From: Amaricoccus sp.
GTDB taxonomy: Bacteria > Pseudomonadota > Alphaproteobacteria > Rhodobacterales > Rhodobacteraceae
Assembly (NCBI RefSeq): GCF_017993425.1
Contig: NZ_JAGOMQ010000001.1
Span: 89,655 to 153,654, forward strand
DNA: 64,000 nt
Reading direction: 5' to 3'
Part shown: positions 40,127 through 49,115 of the stretch, piece after piece
Position numbering within the stretch: the stretch's first letter is position 1
Layout of the letters: the number at the start of each line of letters is the position of its first letter
The notes under the pieces: model-generated
Databases searched by the model: none
What the model saw: only the letters and a program-made list of their open reading frames with translations
Told to the model about the DNA's origin: nothing
Translations under genes and position numbers: made by a program

Positions 40127-41224
40127 TCAGTCCCCGAGGATGCGAATCGGCACGTCGGCGAGGATCTCGTCGAGGCCCGGCGTGTTGGCGGCGTCGAATC
40201 CGCCGACGGAGTTCAGTCCGGCGCCGATCAGGCGGACGACCTCTGGCGAGCCGGCGAACTTGGAATGGCTGCCCGAGCTCGAGTCGTCGATCTCGGACAG
40301 GTCGATGACGGTCAGCCCGAGATCCTCGAGCTCGGCCGTGTCGGCGGCGCCGACCCGCGGCACGCCCCCGGCGATCCGGCGCGAGAAGCGGAGCGCGCCG
40401 TCATCCTTGGAGACGAGCAGGTACATCCGCTCGCGGACGTCCTGAGGCAGCTGCGCGAGCTGTGTCCGGAAGAGGTCGATGTCGATGTCGGGCGAGGCGA
40501 GAATGATCTGGTTGATCCTGTTGCGCCGGCCGAGCTGGCCGGTCTGCGCCGCGTCGACCAGCCCCTCCATGGTGAGGAAGGCGCCCATCGAATGGGCGAA
40601 GACGTCGAGGCTCTCGGCGTCGGTGCGGGAGAGGATCTCGGCCATGTGCTTGATCTGGACGCGCGCGACCAGCGCGCTGTTGAGGTCGTAGACGTAGCGG
40701 GGCGCGCGTGCGGCGGAGGCCCAGGTGAAGAGCACCGGGACGCCCGGGAACCCGGTGTCCTCCACGAATTGCGACAGGCGCAACAGGGCGTCGCTCGTCG
40801 TGTTGTTGTAGCCATGGACGAACAGGAGGATCCGGCGCTGGCCCCTCGGGCGGGCGGCGAGCTCCTCGTCGACCCGGGAGATGAACGCGGCCTCGCTGTG
40901 GTAGACGACCGGATCGACCACGGCGAACTGCGTGCGCGGGTCGGGCGGCAGGCGGCGGGGCCGCTCCAGCTGGCCGGGAAGGTGGGTCGGCGGGACGGTC
41001 ACCTCGACCGAGGCCAGGCCGAGGTCGGGGGCGCGCTCGGCGGAATAGAGCGCGCCGACGACCTCGGTCGCCTCGCGCGTCGTCATGATGAACAGGCGAT
41101 GGCGGTCGAGGTCGGGCAGCGACAGGGCCGGCGCCTCGGGGTTGTCGACGCCGATGAGCTCCGGCGGGCGGCTGCATCCGATCAGGACGAGGACGACGAG
41201 TGCGGCGAGACCTGCGAACCGCAT
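40127..41224 (-). CDS. Alpha/beta-hydrolase lipoprotein (DUF900 family)
   Basis: 365 aa. A lipoprotein signal with lipobox in LAALVVLVLIGCSRPP is followed by a DUF900-type alpha/beta hydrolase: RRILLFVHGYNNTTSDALLR (oxyanion HG), VPVLFTWASAARAPRYVYDL, LDVFAHSMGAFLTMEGL with the nucleophile serine (AHSMG) and ASPDIDIDLF with the probable acid residue. It is likely an envelope-anchored esterase or lipase of unknown substrate. Codon usage is less GC-extreme than in the first 30 kb. It appears monocistronic. Confidence 0.8.
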   Translation of the reverse strand: MRFAGLAALVVLVLIGCSRPPELIGVDNPEAPALSLPDLDRHRLFIMTTREATEVVGALYSAERAPDLGLASVEVTVPPTHLPGQLERPRRLPPDPRTQFAVVDPVVYHSEAAFISRVDEELAARPRGQRRILLFVHGYNNTTSDALLRLSQFVEDTGFPGVPVLFTWASAARAPRYVYDLNSALVARVQIKHMAEILSRTDAESLDVFAHSMGAFLTMEGLVDAAQTGQLGRRNRINQIILASPDIDIDLFRTQLAQLPQDVRERMYLLVSKDDGALRFSRRIAGGVPRVGAADTAELEDLGLTVIDLSEIDDSSSGSHSKFAGSPEVVRLIGAGLNSVGGFDAANTPGLDEILADVPIRILGD

Positions 41225-41405
41225 TCAAGACCCCTCCGAAACGGGACGCCGCCGGTTCATGTCGGCCGCACGGGCGGCCGGCGCCGGAACCGTAGCGGCG
41301 CGCTGTTCCGCGGGCAAGCGGCGATCGGCGATCGGACTTGGCGGCGGAACGCCGGCGGCGCGCGCGAGCCTGCCGAGGCCGGGGATCGCGGCGGGCCGCA
41401 TCGCC

Positions 41406-42656
41406 TCAGGGCGCCTCGTACCAGATGCGATAGAGGGCGCCGGCGCGGTCGTCGGAGACCAGGAGCGAGCCGTCCTGGAGCTCGGCGACGTCGACCGGGC
41501 GGCCGAGATAATCGCCGGTCGCCTCGACCAGCCAGCCCTCCGCGAAGGGCTCGGTCCTGGCCGTGCCGTCCGGGGCGATCTTCGTCGCCATCACCCGGGC
41601 GCCGATCGGCACGGTGCGGTTCCACGAACCGTGCTGGGCCGAGAAGATCGCGTTCCGGTATTCGGCCGGGAACATCGAACCGGCATAGAAGATCATCCCG
41701 AGATCGGCCGCATGCGCCTCGGTCTCGACCACCGGGAAGATCAGCCCCTCGGGCGGGGTCTCGTCCGCGAACTCGTTGGTGCGGACGTCGCCGCCGCCAT
41801 ACCACGGAAAGCCGAAGTCCTGGCCGGCGGCGGCGATCCTGTTGATCTCGCCCGGCGGAATGTCGTCGCCCATGCCGTCGACCTGATTGTCGGTGAACCA
41901 GAGCTCGCCGGTCGCCGGGTTGAAGTCGTGGCCGACCGAGTTGCGGATGCCGGTGACATAGACCTCGCGCCCGGTCCCGTCCTGGTTCAGCCGGATGATG
42001 CCGCCGATGCCGGCCTCCCGGAACGGCTCGACCAGCTCGGGCGGGGTGACGTTGTAGGGCTGGCCGAGCGAGACGTAGAGCTTGCCGTCCGGCCCGACGC
42101 GGCAGACGCGGGCGGCGTGGTTGTCGCTCTCGTGCTCGGCCGGGATCAGCTCGCCGTCGGGGATGACGGGGACGGCGACGACGTCGGGGCTCTCGTAGAA
42201 GAACTCGGCCGCCGGGTAGGCGAGGAGCCGGTTCTGCTCGGCGATGTAGAGGACGCCCTCGGGCGAGAAGCACGGGCCGTTCGGGATCGCCTTCTCGAGC
42301 GAGGGGGCGAAGTTCTTCACCTCGTCGGCGACGCGGTCCTTGTTGCGGTCGGTGACCGCCCAGACCTCGGACTTGCGGGTGCCGACGAAGGTGACCACCC
42401 CCTGCGGCCCGACCGCCATGTGGCGCGCATCCGGCACGACGGCGTAGAGCCCGATATGGAAGCCCTCGGGCAGGGTGATGCCTTCGAGGGTCTTCCTGAT
42501 CCCGTCGGCGAACTCGCCGGTCTGCTCGACGATCGTGAACTCCTTGGCGCCGGTGGTCTTGAAGGCGCCGAGCTTTGCGAGCGCGTCGGGCACGGCCTGC
42601 GCCTGCGCGGACACGGCGATGGCGAGCGTCGCGACGGACGCGAGCAGGGATCGCAT
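41406..42656 (-). CDS. Secreted PQQ-dependent sugar dehydrogenase-like beta-propeller
   Basis: 416 aa. A signal peptide (MRSLLASVATLAIAVSAQAQ) precedes a six-bladed propeller of the soluble aldose/sorbosone dehydrogenase type: GIRNSVGHDFNPATGELWFT, DNQVDGMGDDIPPGEINRI, DFGFPWYGGGDV and GSMFPAEYRNAIFSAQHGSW. The RNSxGxxxxP and WGxNxxPxD-like segments are where PQQ and calcium bind in the family. Electrons would pass from sugar oxidation in the periplasm to a cytochrome; the substrate is unknown. GGGAGGAG lies 6 bp before the ATG. It is divergent from the gene at 42880. Confidence 0.8.
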   Translation of the reverse strand: MRSLLASVATLAIAVSAQAQAVPDALAKLGAFKTTGAKEFTIVEQTGEFADGIRKTLEGITLPEGFHIGLYAVVPDARHMAVGPQGVVTFVGTRKSEVWAVTDRNKDRVADEVKNFAPSLEKAIPNGPCFSPEGVLYIAEQNRLLAYPAAEFFYESPDVVAVPVIPDGELIPAEHESDNHAARVCRVGPDGKLYVSLGQPYNVTPPELVEPFREAGIGGIIRLNQDGTGREVYVTGIRNSVGHDFNPATGELWFTDNQVDGMGDDIPPGEINRIAAAGQDFGFPWYGGGDVRTNEFADETPPEGLIFPVVETEAHAADLGMIFYAGSMFPAEYRNAIFSAQHGSWNRTVPIGARVMATKIAPDGTARTEPFAEGWLVEATGDYLGRPVDVAELQDGSLLVSDDRAGALYRIWYEAP

Positions 42657-42723
42657 GAGGTCTCCTCCCGGGACGTCCTTGTGGGTCCGACTGTGCGCGT
42701 CGCGCGACGATGCCGCAAACGTT

Positions 42724-42740
42724 AATCGCGCTGCGCGATT
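42724..42740. promoter_or_regulatory. Inverted repeat in a divergent promoter region
   Basis: AATCGCG-CTG-CGCGATT lies in the 223-bp gap between the divergent genes ending at 42656 (minus) and starting at 42880 (plus), preceded by AAACGTT. It could be an operator for either gene. Confidence 0.3.
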
Positions 42741-42879
42741 CCCTCGCGGGGTGGGCTGTGTGCGCCGCATGGGGAAGGTCTGGCGTCGGCCGCGCCGCAG
42801 ATGCAGTGTTCGCCTCCGGCCCGGGAATAACCGCGGCCATGCCCGCGTTGTCTCCCACACCGTCCCGAAGGCGCAGGCC

Positions 42880-43824
42880 ATGCGAACCGACCTTCTCCGC
42901 CGCGCGTTCCGCCACCGGAATGCGCCCGGGATCCGCCTCTGGCTCTGCGGCGACGGGAGCGGCTTCGCCGTCGTGCCGGGGGCTCTCCGCCCGTCCGGCT
43001 GCCCCCTGGTGATCTACACGCGGGCCACGTGGGGCGGGCCGTCCTTCGCCTACCCGGCATGGCCCGGCGGCGTCGGGTTCAGCCGGGAAGTGGCGCGGGA
43101 GTTCATCGAGAACGATGGCTGCGCGCCGAGAAAGGAGCCGGACTGGCTGCCATGGCGCGCCGCTCTGCGGCAGCCGCCGCCTTTTGAGACGCTCGTCAGC
43201 GACGCGCTCGCGTTTCAGGACACGCGCGCGACGCCGGACGAGGAAAGCACGCTGGTTCGGGACAAGTGGGTCCACATCTTCTGCGACTACTCGGCCGATG
43301 GCGTCTGGGAGAAGGACGGCGGCGCGTGCTGTGCCGAGGAGCTTCCGGTGTCGCCGGAGCTGATCGAGCGGATCAGGGCCTGGCAGATGGTCTACGAGAC
43401 CAACGAGATTTATCGCGGCGTCACGGAGTGGGAGCACGAGGAGCAGTTCTGTCGCGAGGGTCGCGAGATCGCCCATGCGGTCAAGGCCGCCCTGCCGGAC
43501 TGGACCGTGATCTATCTCGACGAAGGCGAGCGTCCCCCCGCCCGTTGGCCGAAAGGGGACCGGGAGAAATCGGCGCATGATCCGGCCTGGCGGATCTATT
43601 TCGAGTACGAGGTGTTCGGCTCGCCGGAGGAAACCCGCACGCGCCGGGTGGCGACGGCTGCGGAGCTGATGGGGCTCGTTGCCGGCGAGACCCGTCTGCG
43701 CAGTGGCGACGGTCGGGACGGCGTGTTCGAGGGGGCGGTCGAGTTCCGCGACGCCGCGCTGTGGGTCGCCGTCCGGACCGCGAACGGGCCGGAGCTCTGG
43801 GGCGACCGGAGTCGCGGGTCGTGA
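42880..43824 (+). CDS. Hypothetical protein (314 aa)
   Basis: I do not recognise this family. It has no signal peptide or membrane segment and is rich in Trp, Glu and Arg. Notable patches are WQMVYETNEIYRGVTEWEHE, then GREIAHAVKAALPDWTVIYL followed by DEGERPPARW, and a C-terminal beta-rich part with VEFRDAALWVAVRTANGPEL. The ALPDWTVIY patch recurs in uncharacterised alphaproteobacterial proteins as I recall. Base use is less GC-biased than its neighbours (codons such as GAT, TTT and TAT are more common), which may mean recent transfer. The ATG at 42880 is chosen because the longer frame upstream crosses the promoter region; no strong ribosome-binding site is visible. Confidence 0.6.
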   Translation: MRTDLLRRAFRHRNAPGIRLWLCGDGSGFAVVPGALRPSGCPLVIYTRATWGGPSFAYPAWPGGVGFSREVAREFIENDGCAPRKEPDWLPWRAALRQPPPFETLVSDALAFQDTRATPDEESTLVRDKWVHIFCDYSADGVWEKDGGACCAEELPVSPELIERIRAWQMVYETNEIYRGVTEWEHEEQFCREGREIAHAVKAALPDWTVIYLDEGERPPARWPKGDREKSAHDPAWRIYFEYEVFGSPEETRTRRVATAAELMGLVAGETRLRSGDGRDGVFEGAVEFRDAALWVAVRTANGPELWGDRSRGS

Positions 43825-43837
43825 CGCCGCGGGCGGC

Positions 43838-45103
43838 TCAGGCCGGCAGTGGCGCGAGCGGGCGCTCGCGGATCGGCAGGTGGACGATCGCGGAGAAGAG
43901 GCCCACGCCGACGCCGATCCACCAGACGAGGTTGTAGTTGCCGTAGACGTCGTAGAGCGCGCCGCCGAGCCAGATGCCGATGAACCCGCCGATCTGGTGG
44001 CTGAGGAACACGATGCCGTAGAGCGTGCCCATGTAGCGCAGGCCGTAGATCTCGGCGATCAGCCCGGAGGTCAGCGGCACCGTGGCGAGCCAGAGCGCGC
44101 CCATCAGGAGCGAGAAGAGGAGCACGCTCCCCGGCGTCATCGGGGCGAGGATGAAGGCGGCCGCGACGACGGTGCGGGCGAGGTAGATCTGGGCGAGCAG
44201 GTATTTCTTGCGGAAGCGCGCGCCGAGCGCGCCGGCGACGATGGTGCCGCAGATGTTGGCGAGCCCGATCACCGAGATCGCCACGGCGCCGAGGGCCGAG
44301 GTGGTGGTGATGCCCATGCCCGCGAGCATCGAGCCCGGCGCGATCGGGCCGCAGACCTCGGTGACGAAGGCGGGGAAATGCGCGGTGATGAAGCCGAGCT
44401 GGTAGCCGCAGGAGAAGAAGCCGACGAAGATCAGCGTGAAGGACGGGTCGCGGAAGGCGCGGACCAGCGCCGCGCCCATCGGCTCGTCCGGCGCGACGCT
44501 GGCGACCGCGCCGGGGGCGGCGCGGCGCGGCGCGGCGATGAAGGGGAGCGCAGCGAGGCTTGCGAGGATCGCCGCCGCGAAGACGAGGAAGACGCCGGAC
44601 CAGCTCATGACGGAGAGCAGCGCCTCGGCGATCGGCGGGCCGACCACCTGGCCGGCGGAGCCCGCCGCGGTGGCGATGCCGAGGGTCAGCGAGCGGCGCT
44701 CCGGCGAGGCGGCGCGGCCGACGATGGCGAGGATGACGCCGAAGCCGGTGCCGGCGATGCCGAAGCCGATGAGGACGTTGTAGAGCTGGTGCGCCTCGGG
44801 CGTGACGGCGAAGGCGGAGAGCGTCAGCCCGAGCGCGTAGAGCAGCGCCCCGAGGATGATCGCCTTGCGGTCGCCGAAACGCTCGGCGATGGCGCCGAAG
44901 ATTGGTTGGCCGACGCCCCAGGCGAGGTTCTGCACGGCGATGGCGAAGGAGAACTCCGCCCGCGGCCAGCCGAACTGCGCGGCGATGGGGATCTGGAACA
45001 CCCCGAAGCTCGCGCGGGCGCCGAAGCCGATCAGCAGGATGATCCCGCTCGCGATCAGGACGGGCGTGAACAGCTTCTCGCGGGCGGCGGGGACTGCGGG
45101 CAT
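43838..45103 (-). CDS. Major facilitator superfamily transporter
   Basis: 421 aa with twelve predicted membrane segments. IASGIILLIGFGARASFGVF opens helix 1, GVGQPIFGAIAERFGDRKAI is the MFS loop 2-3 motif, then TSALGAVAISVIGLANICGT and FLSHQIGGFIGIWLGGALYD. It resembles OFA/monocarboxylate-type carriers; the substrate is unknown. The ATG at 45103 (MPAVPAAREKLF) places the first helix at a normal distance; the longer frame (to 45187) is Arg-rich and unlikely. It is convergent with the hypothetical gene and divergent from alaX. Confidence 0.83.
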   Translation of the reverse strand: MPAVPAAREKLFTPVLIASGIILLIGFGARASFGVFQIPIAAQFGWPRAEFSFAIAVQNLAWGVGQPIFGAIAERFGDRKAIILGALLYALGLTLSAFAVTPEAHQLYNVLIGFGIAGTGFGVILAIVGRAASPERRSLTLGIATAAGSAGQVVGPPIAEALLSVMSWSGVFLVFAAAILASLAALPFIAAPRRAAPGAVASVAPDEPMGAALVRAFRDPSFTLIFVGFFSCGYQLGFITAHFPAFVTEVCGPIAPGSMLAGMGITTTSALGAVAISVIGLANICGTIVAGALGARFRKKYLLAQIYLARTVVAAAFILAPMTPGSVLLFSLLMGALWLATVPLTSGLIAEIYGLRYMGTLYGIVFLSHQIGGFIGIWLGGALYDVYGNYNLVWWIGVGVGLFSAIVHLPIRERPLAPLPA

Positions 45104-45269
45104 GACGGACTCGCGGCTTGGGAGGCGGGACACTCTGGCCTCGGGGCGCGCCGGCGTCAAAGGACAATGCGTTGTGCGGCGCATCACGGGGCGTGATGGG
45201 ACGACGCGGCGGCGGCGGCTTGGCCTGCGTCGCGGCGGCTGCTAGGCAAGCCGCGCCGGAGGCTTGCGC

Positions 45270-46001
45270 ATGACCGAATATCTCTTTCGCGACGACGCCT
45301 ATCTCGCCGAGTCCGGGGCCGTGGCGACCGCCTCGGGGCCGGAGGGCGTCGAGTTCAATCGCACGATCTTCTACGCCGCCTCGGGCGGGCAGCCGGGGGA
45401 CGTCGGCGCGATCATCCTCGCCGACGGGCGGGAGGCGGCGGTGATCGACACGGTCCATCCCGAGGGCGACCGGACGCGGATCCTGCACCGGCTGGCCGAG
45501 GGGGCGCCGCTGCCGGCGGTGGGCGAGGCGGTGCGGCTGCGGCTCGACATGGCGCGGCGGAAGCGGCTGATGCGGGTGCATACGGCGCTGCATCTGCTCT
45601 CCGTCGTGCTGCCCTTCCCGGTGACGGGCGGCGCGATCGGCGAGGCGAAGGGACGGCTCGACTTCGACATGGCCGAGCCGCCGCCGGATCTCGCGGCGGT
45701 CGAGGCGGCGCTCAACGCGCTGGTCGTGCGCGACCTCGCGGTGACGGCGGAGTGGATCACCGACGCCGAGATGGAAGCGCGGCCGGAGCTGGTGAGGACG
45801 ATGAAGGTGAAGCCCCCCACGGGCCAGGGGCGGGTGCGGCTGATCCGCATCGGCGCCGGCGACGACACGGTCGACCTCCAGCCCTGCGGCGGCACGCATG
45901 TGGCGCGCACCGGCGAGATCGGCCGGCTGGCGATCGGCAAGGTCGAGAAGAAGGGCCGCGAGAACCGGCGCGTCCACCTCTTGCTGGCGGCGCCGGCATG
46001 A
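45270..46001 (+). CDS. Alanyl-tRNA editing protein AlaX
   Basis: 243 aa trans-editing factor. TIFYAASGGQPGDVG is the second-domain entry motif, VHTALHLLSVVLPFPVTGG carries the zinc histidines (HxxxH), and VDLQPCGGTHVARTGEIG supplies the CxxxH half of the site. It hydrolyses Ser- or Gly-tRNA(Ala) in the cytosol. Length fits the AlaX-M type, which has an extra N-terminal domain. CCGGAGG precedes the ATG at 45270; a TTG 6 bp upstream is less likely. The stop overlaps the zapE start (ATGA). Confidence 0.9.
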   Translation: MTEYLFRDDAYLAESGAVATASGPEGVEFNRTIFYAASGGQPGDVGAIILADGREAAVIDTVHPEGDRTRILHRLAEGAPLPAVGEAVRLRLDMARRKRLMRVHTALHLLSVVLPFPVTGGAIGEAKGRLDFDMAEPPPDLAAVEAALNALVVRDLAVTAEWITDAEMEARPELVRTMKVKPPTGQGRVRLIRIGAGDDTVDLQPCGGTHVARTGEIGRLAIGKVEKKGRENRRVHLLLAAPA

Positions 46002-47095
46002 CCGAGGGGCCGATGGCGGTCTACCGCGCCCGGGTCGCCTCCGGGGCCATCGCCGCCGACCCGGCGCAGCGGCTGGCGGTGGAGAAGCTCCAGCTCCTGT
46101 GGATGCGGCTCGCCGACTACAACCCGGCCCGGCCGAAGCGGGTCGGGCTCGGCCGCTTCGGCTGGGGCCGCGACCGGCTGGAGCAGAAGCCGGTGCCGGG
46201 GCTCTACCTCTGCGGCGGCGTCGGGCGCGGCAAGTCGATGCTGATGGACCTGTTCTTCGAGGCGACGGCGATCAGCCCGAAGCGGCGCGTGCATTTCCAC
46301 GCCTTCATGCAGGAGGTCCACGCCGCGATCCACGCGGCGCGGAGCCGCGGCATCGACGATCCGGTCAAGGCGGTGGCCGACGTGATCGCCGACGGCGCGA
46401 CGCTCCTCGCCTTCGACGAGATGACCATCACCGACATCACTGACGCGATGCTTGTCGGGCGGCTGTTCCAGCGGCTGTTCGAGCGCGGGGTGGTGGTGGT
46501 GACGACCTCGAACCGGGCGCCGGACGAGCTCTACAAGGACGGGCTCAACCGCCACCTGTTCCTGCCGTTCATCGCCATGCTGAAGGAGCGGCTGGAGATC
46601 CACGAGCTCGACAGCGCCCGCGACCACCGCCTGGGCCGCGCCGCCGGCGAGGCCGCCTGGCACGCGCCGCTGGGGGAGGAGGCGGCGGCGGCGATGGACC
46701 GGACCTGGGCGCGGCTGGCGGGCGGCCCCGGCGAGCCGCTCGACATCGAGGTCGCCGGCCGCTCGCTGATCCTGCCCGCCTTCCGCGACGGCGTGGCGCG
46801 CGCGAGCTTCGCCGAGCTGTGCGGCCGCCCGCTCGGCCCGGGCGACTACCTCGCCATCGCCCGCACGGTTGACACGCTGCTTCTCGACCGCGTGCCGGTC
46901 CTGTCGCGGGCGCGGGCGGACGAGGCCAAGCGCTTCGTGACGCTGATCGACGCGCTCTACGAGGCGAAGGTCCGGCTGATCGCCTCCGCCGAGGCCGCGC
47001 CGGAGGCCCTCTACGGCGACGGACCCGGCGCCTTCGAGTTCGCCCGCACCGTCTCCCGCCTCGCCGAGATGGGCTCCGCCGACTGGGCGGGGTGA
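45998..47095 (+). CDS. zapE: Cell division protein ZapE (AFG1-like ATPase)
   Basis: 365 aa. Walker A is in LYLCGGVGRGKSMLMDLFFE, then VHFHAFMQEVHAAIHAARS, Walker B LLAFDEMTITDITDAMLVGR, VVVTTSNRAPDELYKDGLNR and FLPFIAMLKERLEIHELDS. These are diagnostic of the AFG1/ZapE family, which acts on FtsZ-ring stability in proteobacteria. The ATG overlaps the alaX stop, so the two are co-translated. Length is standard. Confidence 0.92.
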   Translation: MTEGPMAVYRARVASGAIAADPAQRLAVEKLQLLWMRLADYNPARPKRVGLGRFGWGRDRLEQKPVPGLYLCGGVGRGKSMLMDLFFEATAISPKRRVHFHAFMQEVHAAIHAARSRGIDDPVKAVADVIADGATLLAFDEMTITDITDAMLVGRLFQRLFERGVVVVTTSNRAPDELYKDGLNRHLFLPFIAMLKERLEIHELDSARDHRLGRAAGEAAWHAPLGEEAAAAMDRTWARLAGGPGEPLDIEVAGRSLILPAFRDGVARASFAELCGRPLGPGDYLAIARTVDTLLLDRVPVLSRARADEAKRFVTLIDALYEAKVRLIASAEAAPEALYGDGPGAFEFARTVSRLAEMGSADWAG

Positions 47096-47263
47096 CGTGC
47101 GCGGGCCTGCCGGGCGTCCGACCTCGAGCGATCGCCTCGCAGGAGCGCCCCGCGCCGGCCAGGCCTCGTGGGTTGCGCCTGGCCCCCGATATAGAGGGCG
47201 CGTCGGCGGGGATTAAGCCCCGGCGCGCCCTTCCCAGGCGGGGACGATCAGAAGAATGGTGCG

Positions 47264-48421
47264 TCAGGCAAGGTCGCCCGCGGGCGGCGCCGGGTCGGCG
47301 GTCCATTCGGCGGCGAGGCGGTCGGCGTTCGCGGCGAGCCAGAGCAGCGAGACGAGGAGCGGGCCGTTGTTGACCTCGCCGGTGACCTCGCCGGTATCGA
47401 GGAGCGCCAGCGCCTCGGCCAGGGGCGCGACGATCACCCGTATGTCCTCGTCCTCGTCGGCGAGGCCGTGGACGCCGCCCATGCCCTCGTCGAGCGAGGC
47501 CTCGCCGACATAGGCGGTGATGTGCTCCGCCATCGTCCCCGGCGAGGTGTAATAGCCGGCGATCCGGCGCATCCGGCCGAGCGTCAGCCCCGCCTCCTCG
47601 ACTGCCTCGCGCCGCGCCGTCGCCTCCGGCCCCTCGCCGGGATCGCAGCGGCCCGCCACCGCCTCGAGGCTCCAGGGCCGGGGGTCGCGCCGCGCGTAGG
47701 GCCCCGGGCGGAACTGCTCGATCATCAGCACCAGCCGCCGGCCCGGGTCGAAGGGCAGCACCGTCACCGCGTCGCCGCTGGCGAACACCGCCCGCTCGAC
47801 CGGTCCCGACATGCCGCCGTCGAAGCGGCGATGCCGCAGTCGGCGCTCCTCGACGGCGAAGTAGCGGAGATAGGGGCGCTCGACCCCCAGCGCCTCGACG
47901 TCGGCCGCCGCCGACAGGTCGCGGCGCAGGCGAACCGGCGTGCGGTCCGCCCCGCCGCGGACGCGGGCGAGCGCCCGGTAGCCGATCCCCGGCATCAGCG
48001 CCGGCATCTCCGCGGCCGGACGCAGCCCGAACTGCGCCATCGCCTCGGCCGCCGCCTCGAGGAGATGCGCCCGCCATTCCGGGTCCGGCGCGGCCGGCCA
48101 GGGGGCCTCCGGCGCATCGGCCTCCGCCGCCGGCATCGCCTCCGCCGGCCCGGCGCTCGTCAGCACATCCCGCGGCGCGCCGCCGCCGAAGGCCGCCAGC
48201 GCGAAGCGCATCCGCGCCGCCGCGGCGTCGTCGAGCGTCGCGACCACGCCCTCGGCCCGCGCGCCCGGGATGGCGACCGGCGCCACGCGGGGCTTGTGCG
48301 GATCGGCGCGGAGCGCCAGCCCCTCGGCGGCGGCGGGCCGCGCCGCGACGTCGGCCGGTCCGAGGATGCAGGCGAGAAAGTCCCCGTCGGCGAAGGGGGC
48401 GGTCAGGAACAGGTCGGGCAT
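47264..48421 (-). CDS. Gamma-glutamylcyclotransferase-like domain fused to NUDIX (ADP-ribose pyrophosphatase-like) hydrolase
   Basis: 385 aa. The N-terminal half (LFLTAPFADGDFLACILGPA, ARAEGVVATLDDAAAARM) looks like a diverged GGCT-fold domain. The C-terminal half from about residue 190 is NUDIX: AVTVLPFDPGRRLVLMIEQF, RPWSLEAVAGRCDPGEGPEA, then TARREAVEEAGL (Nudix box GxxxxxxE...REAVEEAG) and GYYTSPGTMAEHITAYVG, as in the NudF/ADP-ribose pyrophosphatase family. The fusion is one I associate with Rhodobacteraceae. It would hydrolyse ADP-ribose-like nucleotides. The role of the N-terminal domain is unclear. Confidence 0.82.
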   Translation of the reverse strand: MPDLFLTAPFADGDFLACILGPADVAARPAAAEGLALRADPHKPRVAPVAIPGARAEGVVATLDDAAAARMRFALAAFGGGAPRDVLTSAGPAEAMPAAEADAPEAPWPAAPDPEWRAHLLEAAAEAMAQFGLRPAAEMPALMPGIGYRALARVRGGADRTPVRLRRDLSAAADVEALGVERPYLRYFAVEERRLRHRRFDGGMSGPVERAVFASGDAVTVLPFDPGRRLVLMIEQFRPGPYARRDPRPWSLEAVAGRCDPGEGPEATARREAVEEAGLTLGRMRRIAGYYTSPGTMAEHITAYVGEASLDEGMGGVHGLADEDEDIRVIVAPLAEALALLDTGEVTGEVNNGPLLVSLLWLAANADRLAAEWTADPAPPAGDLA

Positions 48422-48494
48422 GCAGGTCGGTCTCTGGACGGCGGCGCCACGCCACGCCGCCGGAGCGCCGCTGTCAAGGCCGGCGCGGGCAGCC

Positions 48495-48749
48495 TCAGCG
48501 TCCCGGGCGACCGAACCGGTCGAGCAGGAACAGGAGCACCACCGCGCCCACCGTGGCGATGACCAAGGCCCCGACGAAGCCGGTCGCCCGCAGCCCCAGC
48601 ACCCAGAACAGCACGCCGCCGAGGAGCGCGCCGGCGACGCCGGTCACGAGGTTCTGCGCCAGCCGCTCGCGACGCCCGTGCAGCGCGTTCGCCGCATAGC
48701 CGGCGATCAGCCCGACGATCAGAAACGTGACGAGACCCAAGCCGAGCAT
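48495..48749 (-). CDS. GlsB/YeaQ/YmgE-family small membrane protein
   Basis: 84 aa with three membrane segments: LGLVTFLIVGLIAGYAANAL, LVTGVAGALLGGVLFWVLGL and GALVIATVGAVVLLFLLDRF. It matches the Transgly_assoc (stress-response, YmgE/YeaQ) family, whose exact function is unknown. A polar loop HGRRERLAQN lies between helices 1 and 2. GGGAGAAC precedes the ATG. It is co-directional with, and 73 bp upstream of, the NUDIX fusion. Confidence 0.85.
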   Translation of the reverse strand: MLGLGLVTFLIVGLIAGYAANALHGRRERLAQNLVTGVAGALLGGVLFWVLGLRATGFVGALVIATVGAVVLLFLLDRFGRPGR

Positions 48750-49115
48750 CCGTTGTTCTCCCGCTGAGATCCGCCAAGCGGTACGTCCTGCCCCGCCGAG
48801 CGTCAACGGCGGAAGGCCACGTTGCGGCTGCGAGGATTTCTTTCTGCGGTTGCGCAAGAAACCCGTCGGGACCGCCGAACAACCCCTGGGACGGAGTCCG
48901 CGTTGTGCGGCGCAAGTCCTTGACGCGGCCCATAGAGTTAAAATTCGCGGCCTGCGTGCACGGGCTCGCGCTATGATTGTGCGTCGCCACAAACTGAAAA
49001 AGAATCGCTTCAAACTCGATCGATCCGTGGTATGGACGCTGCGGGTGGATGGACCTCGAACACCCCACCGGGGTCGAATCTCCTATTGGGTGTCGCTTTT
49101 GCGGGGGGTGTTGTC
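48750..49115. promoter_or_regulatory. 366-bp divergent region before the peroxidase gene
   Basis: Probably contains promoters for the membrane-protein gene (minus) and the peroxidase (plus). AT-richer sequence from about 48925 includes CTTGACGCGG, GAGTTAAAATTCG and CTATGATTG, but none gives a -35/-10 pair with normal spacing. An alternative in-frame ATG for the peroxidase lies at 49032 without a ribosome-binding site. Confidence 0.4.
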
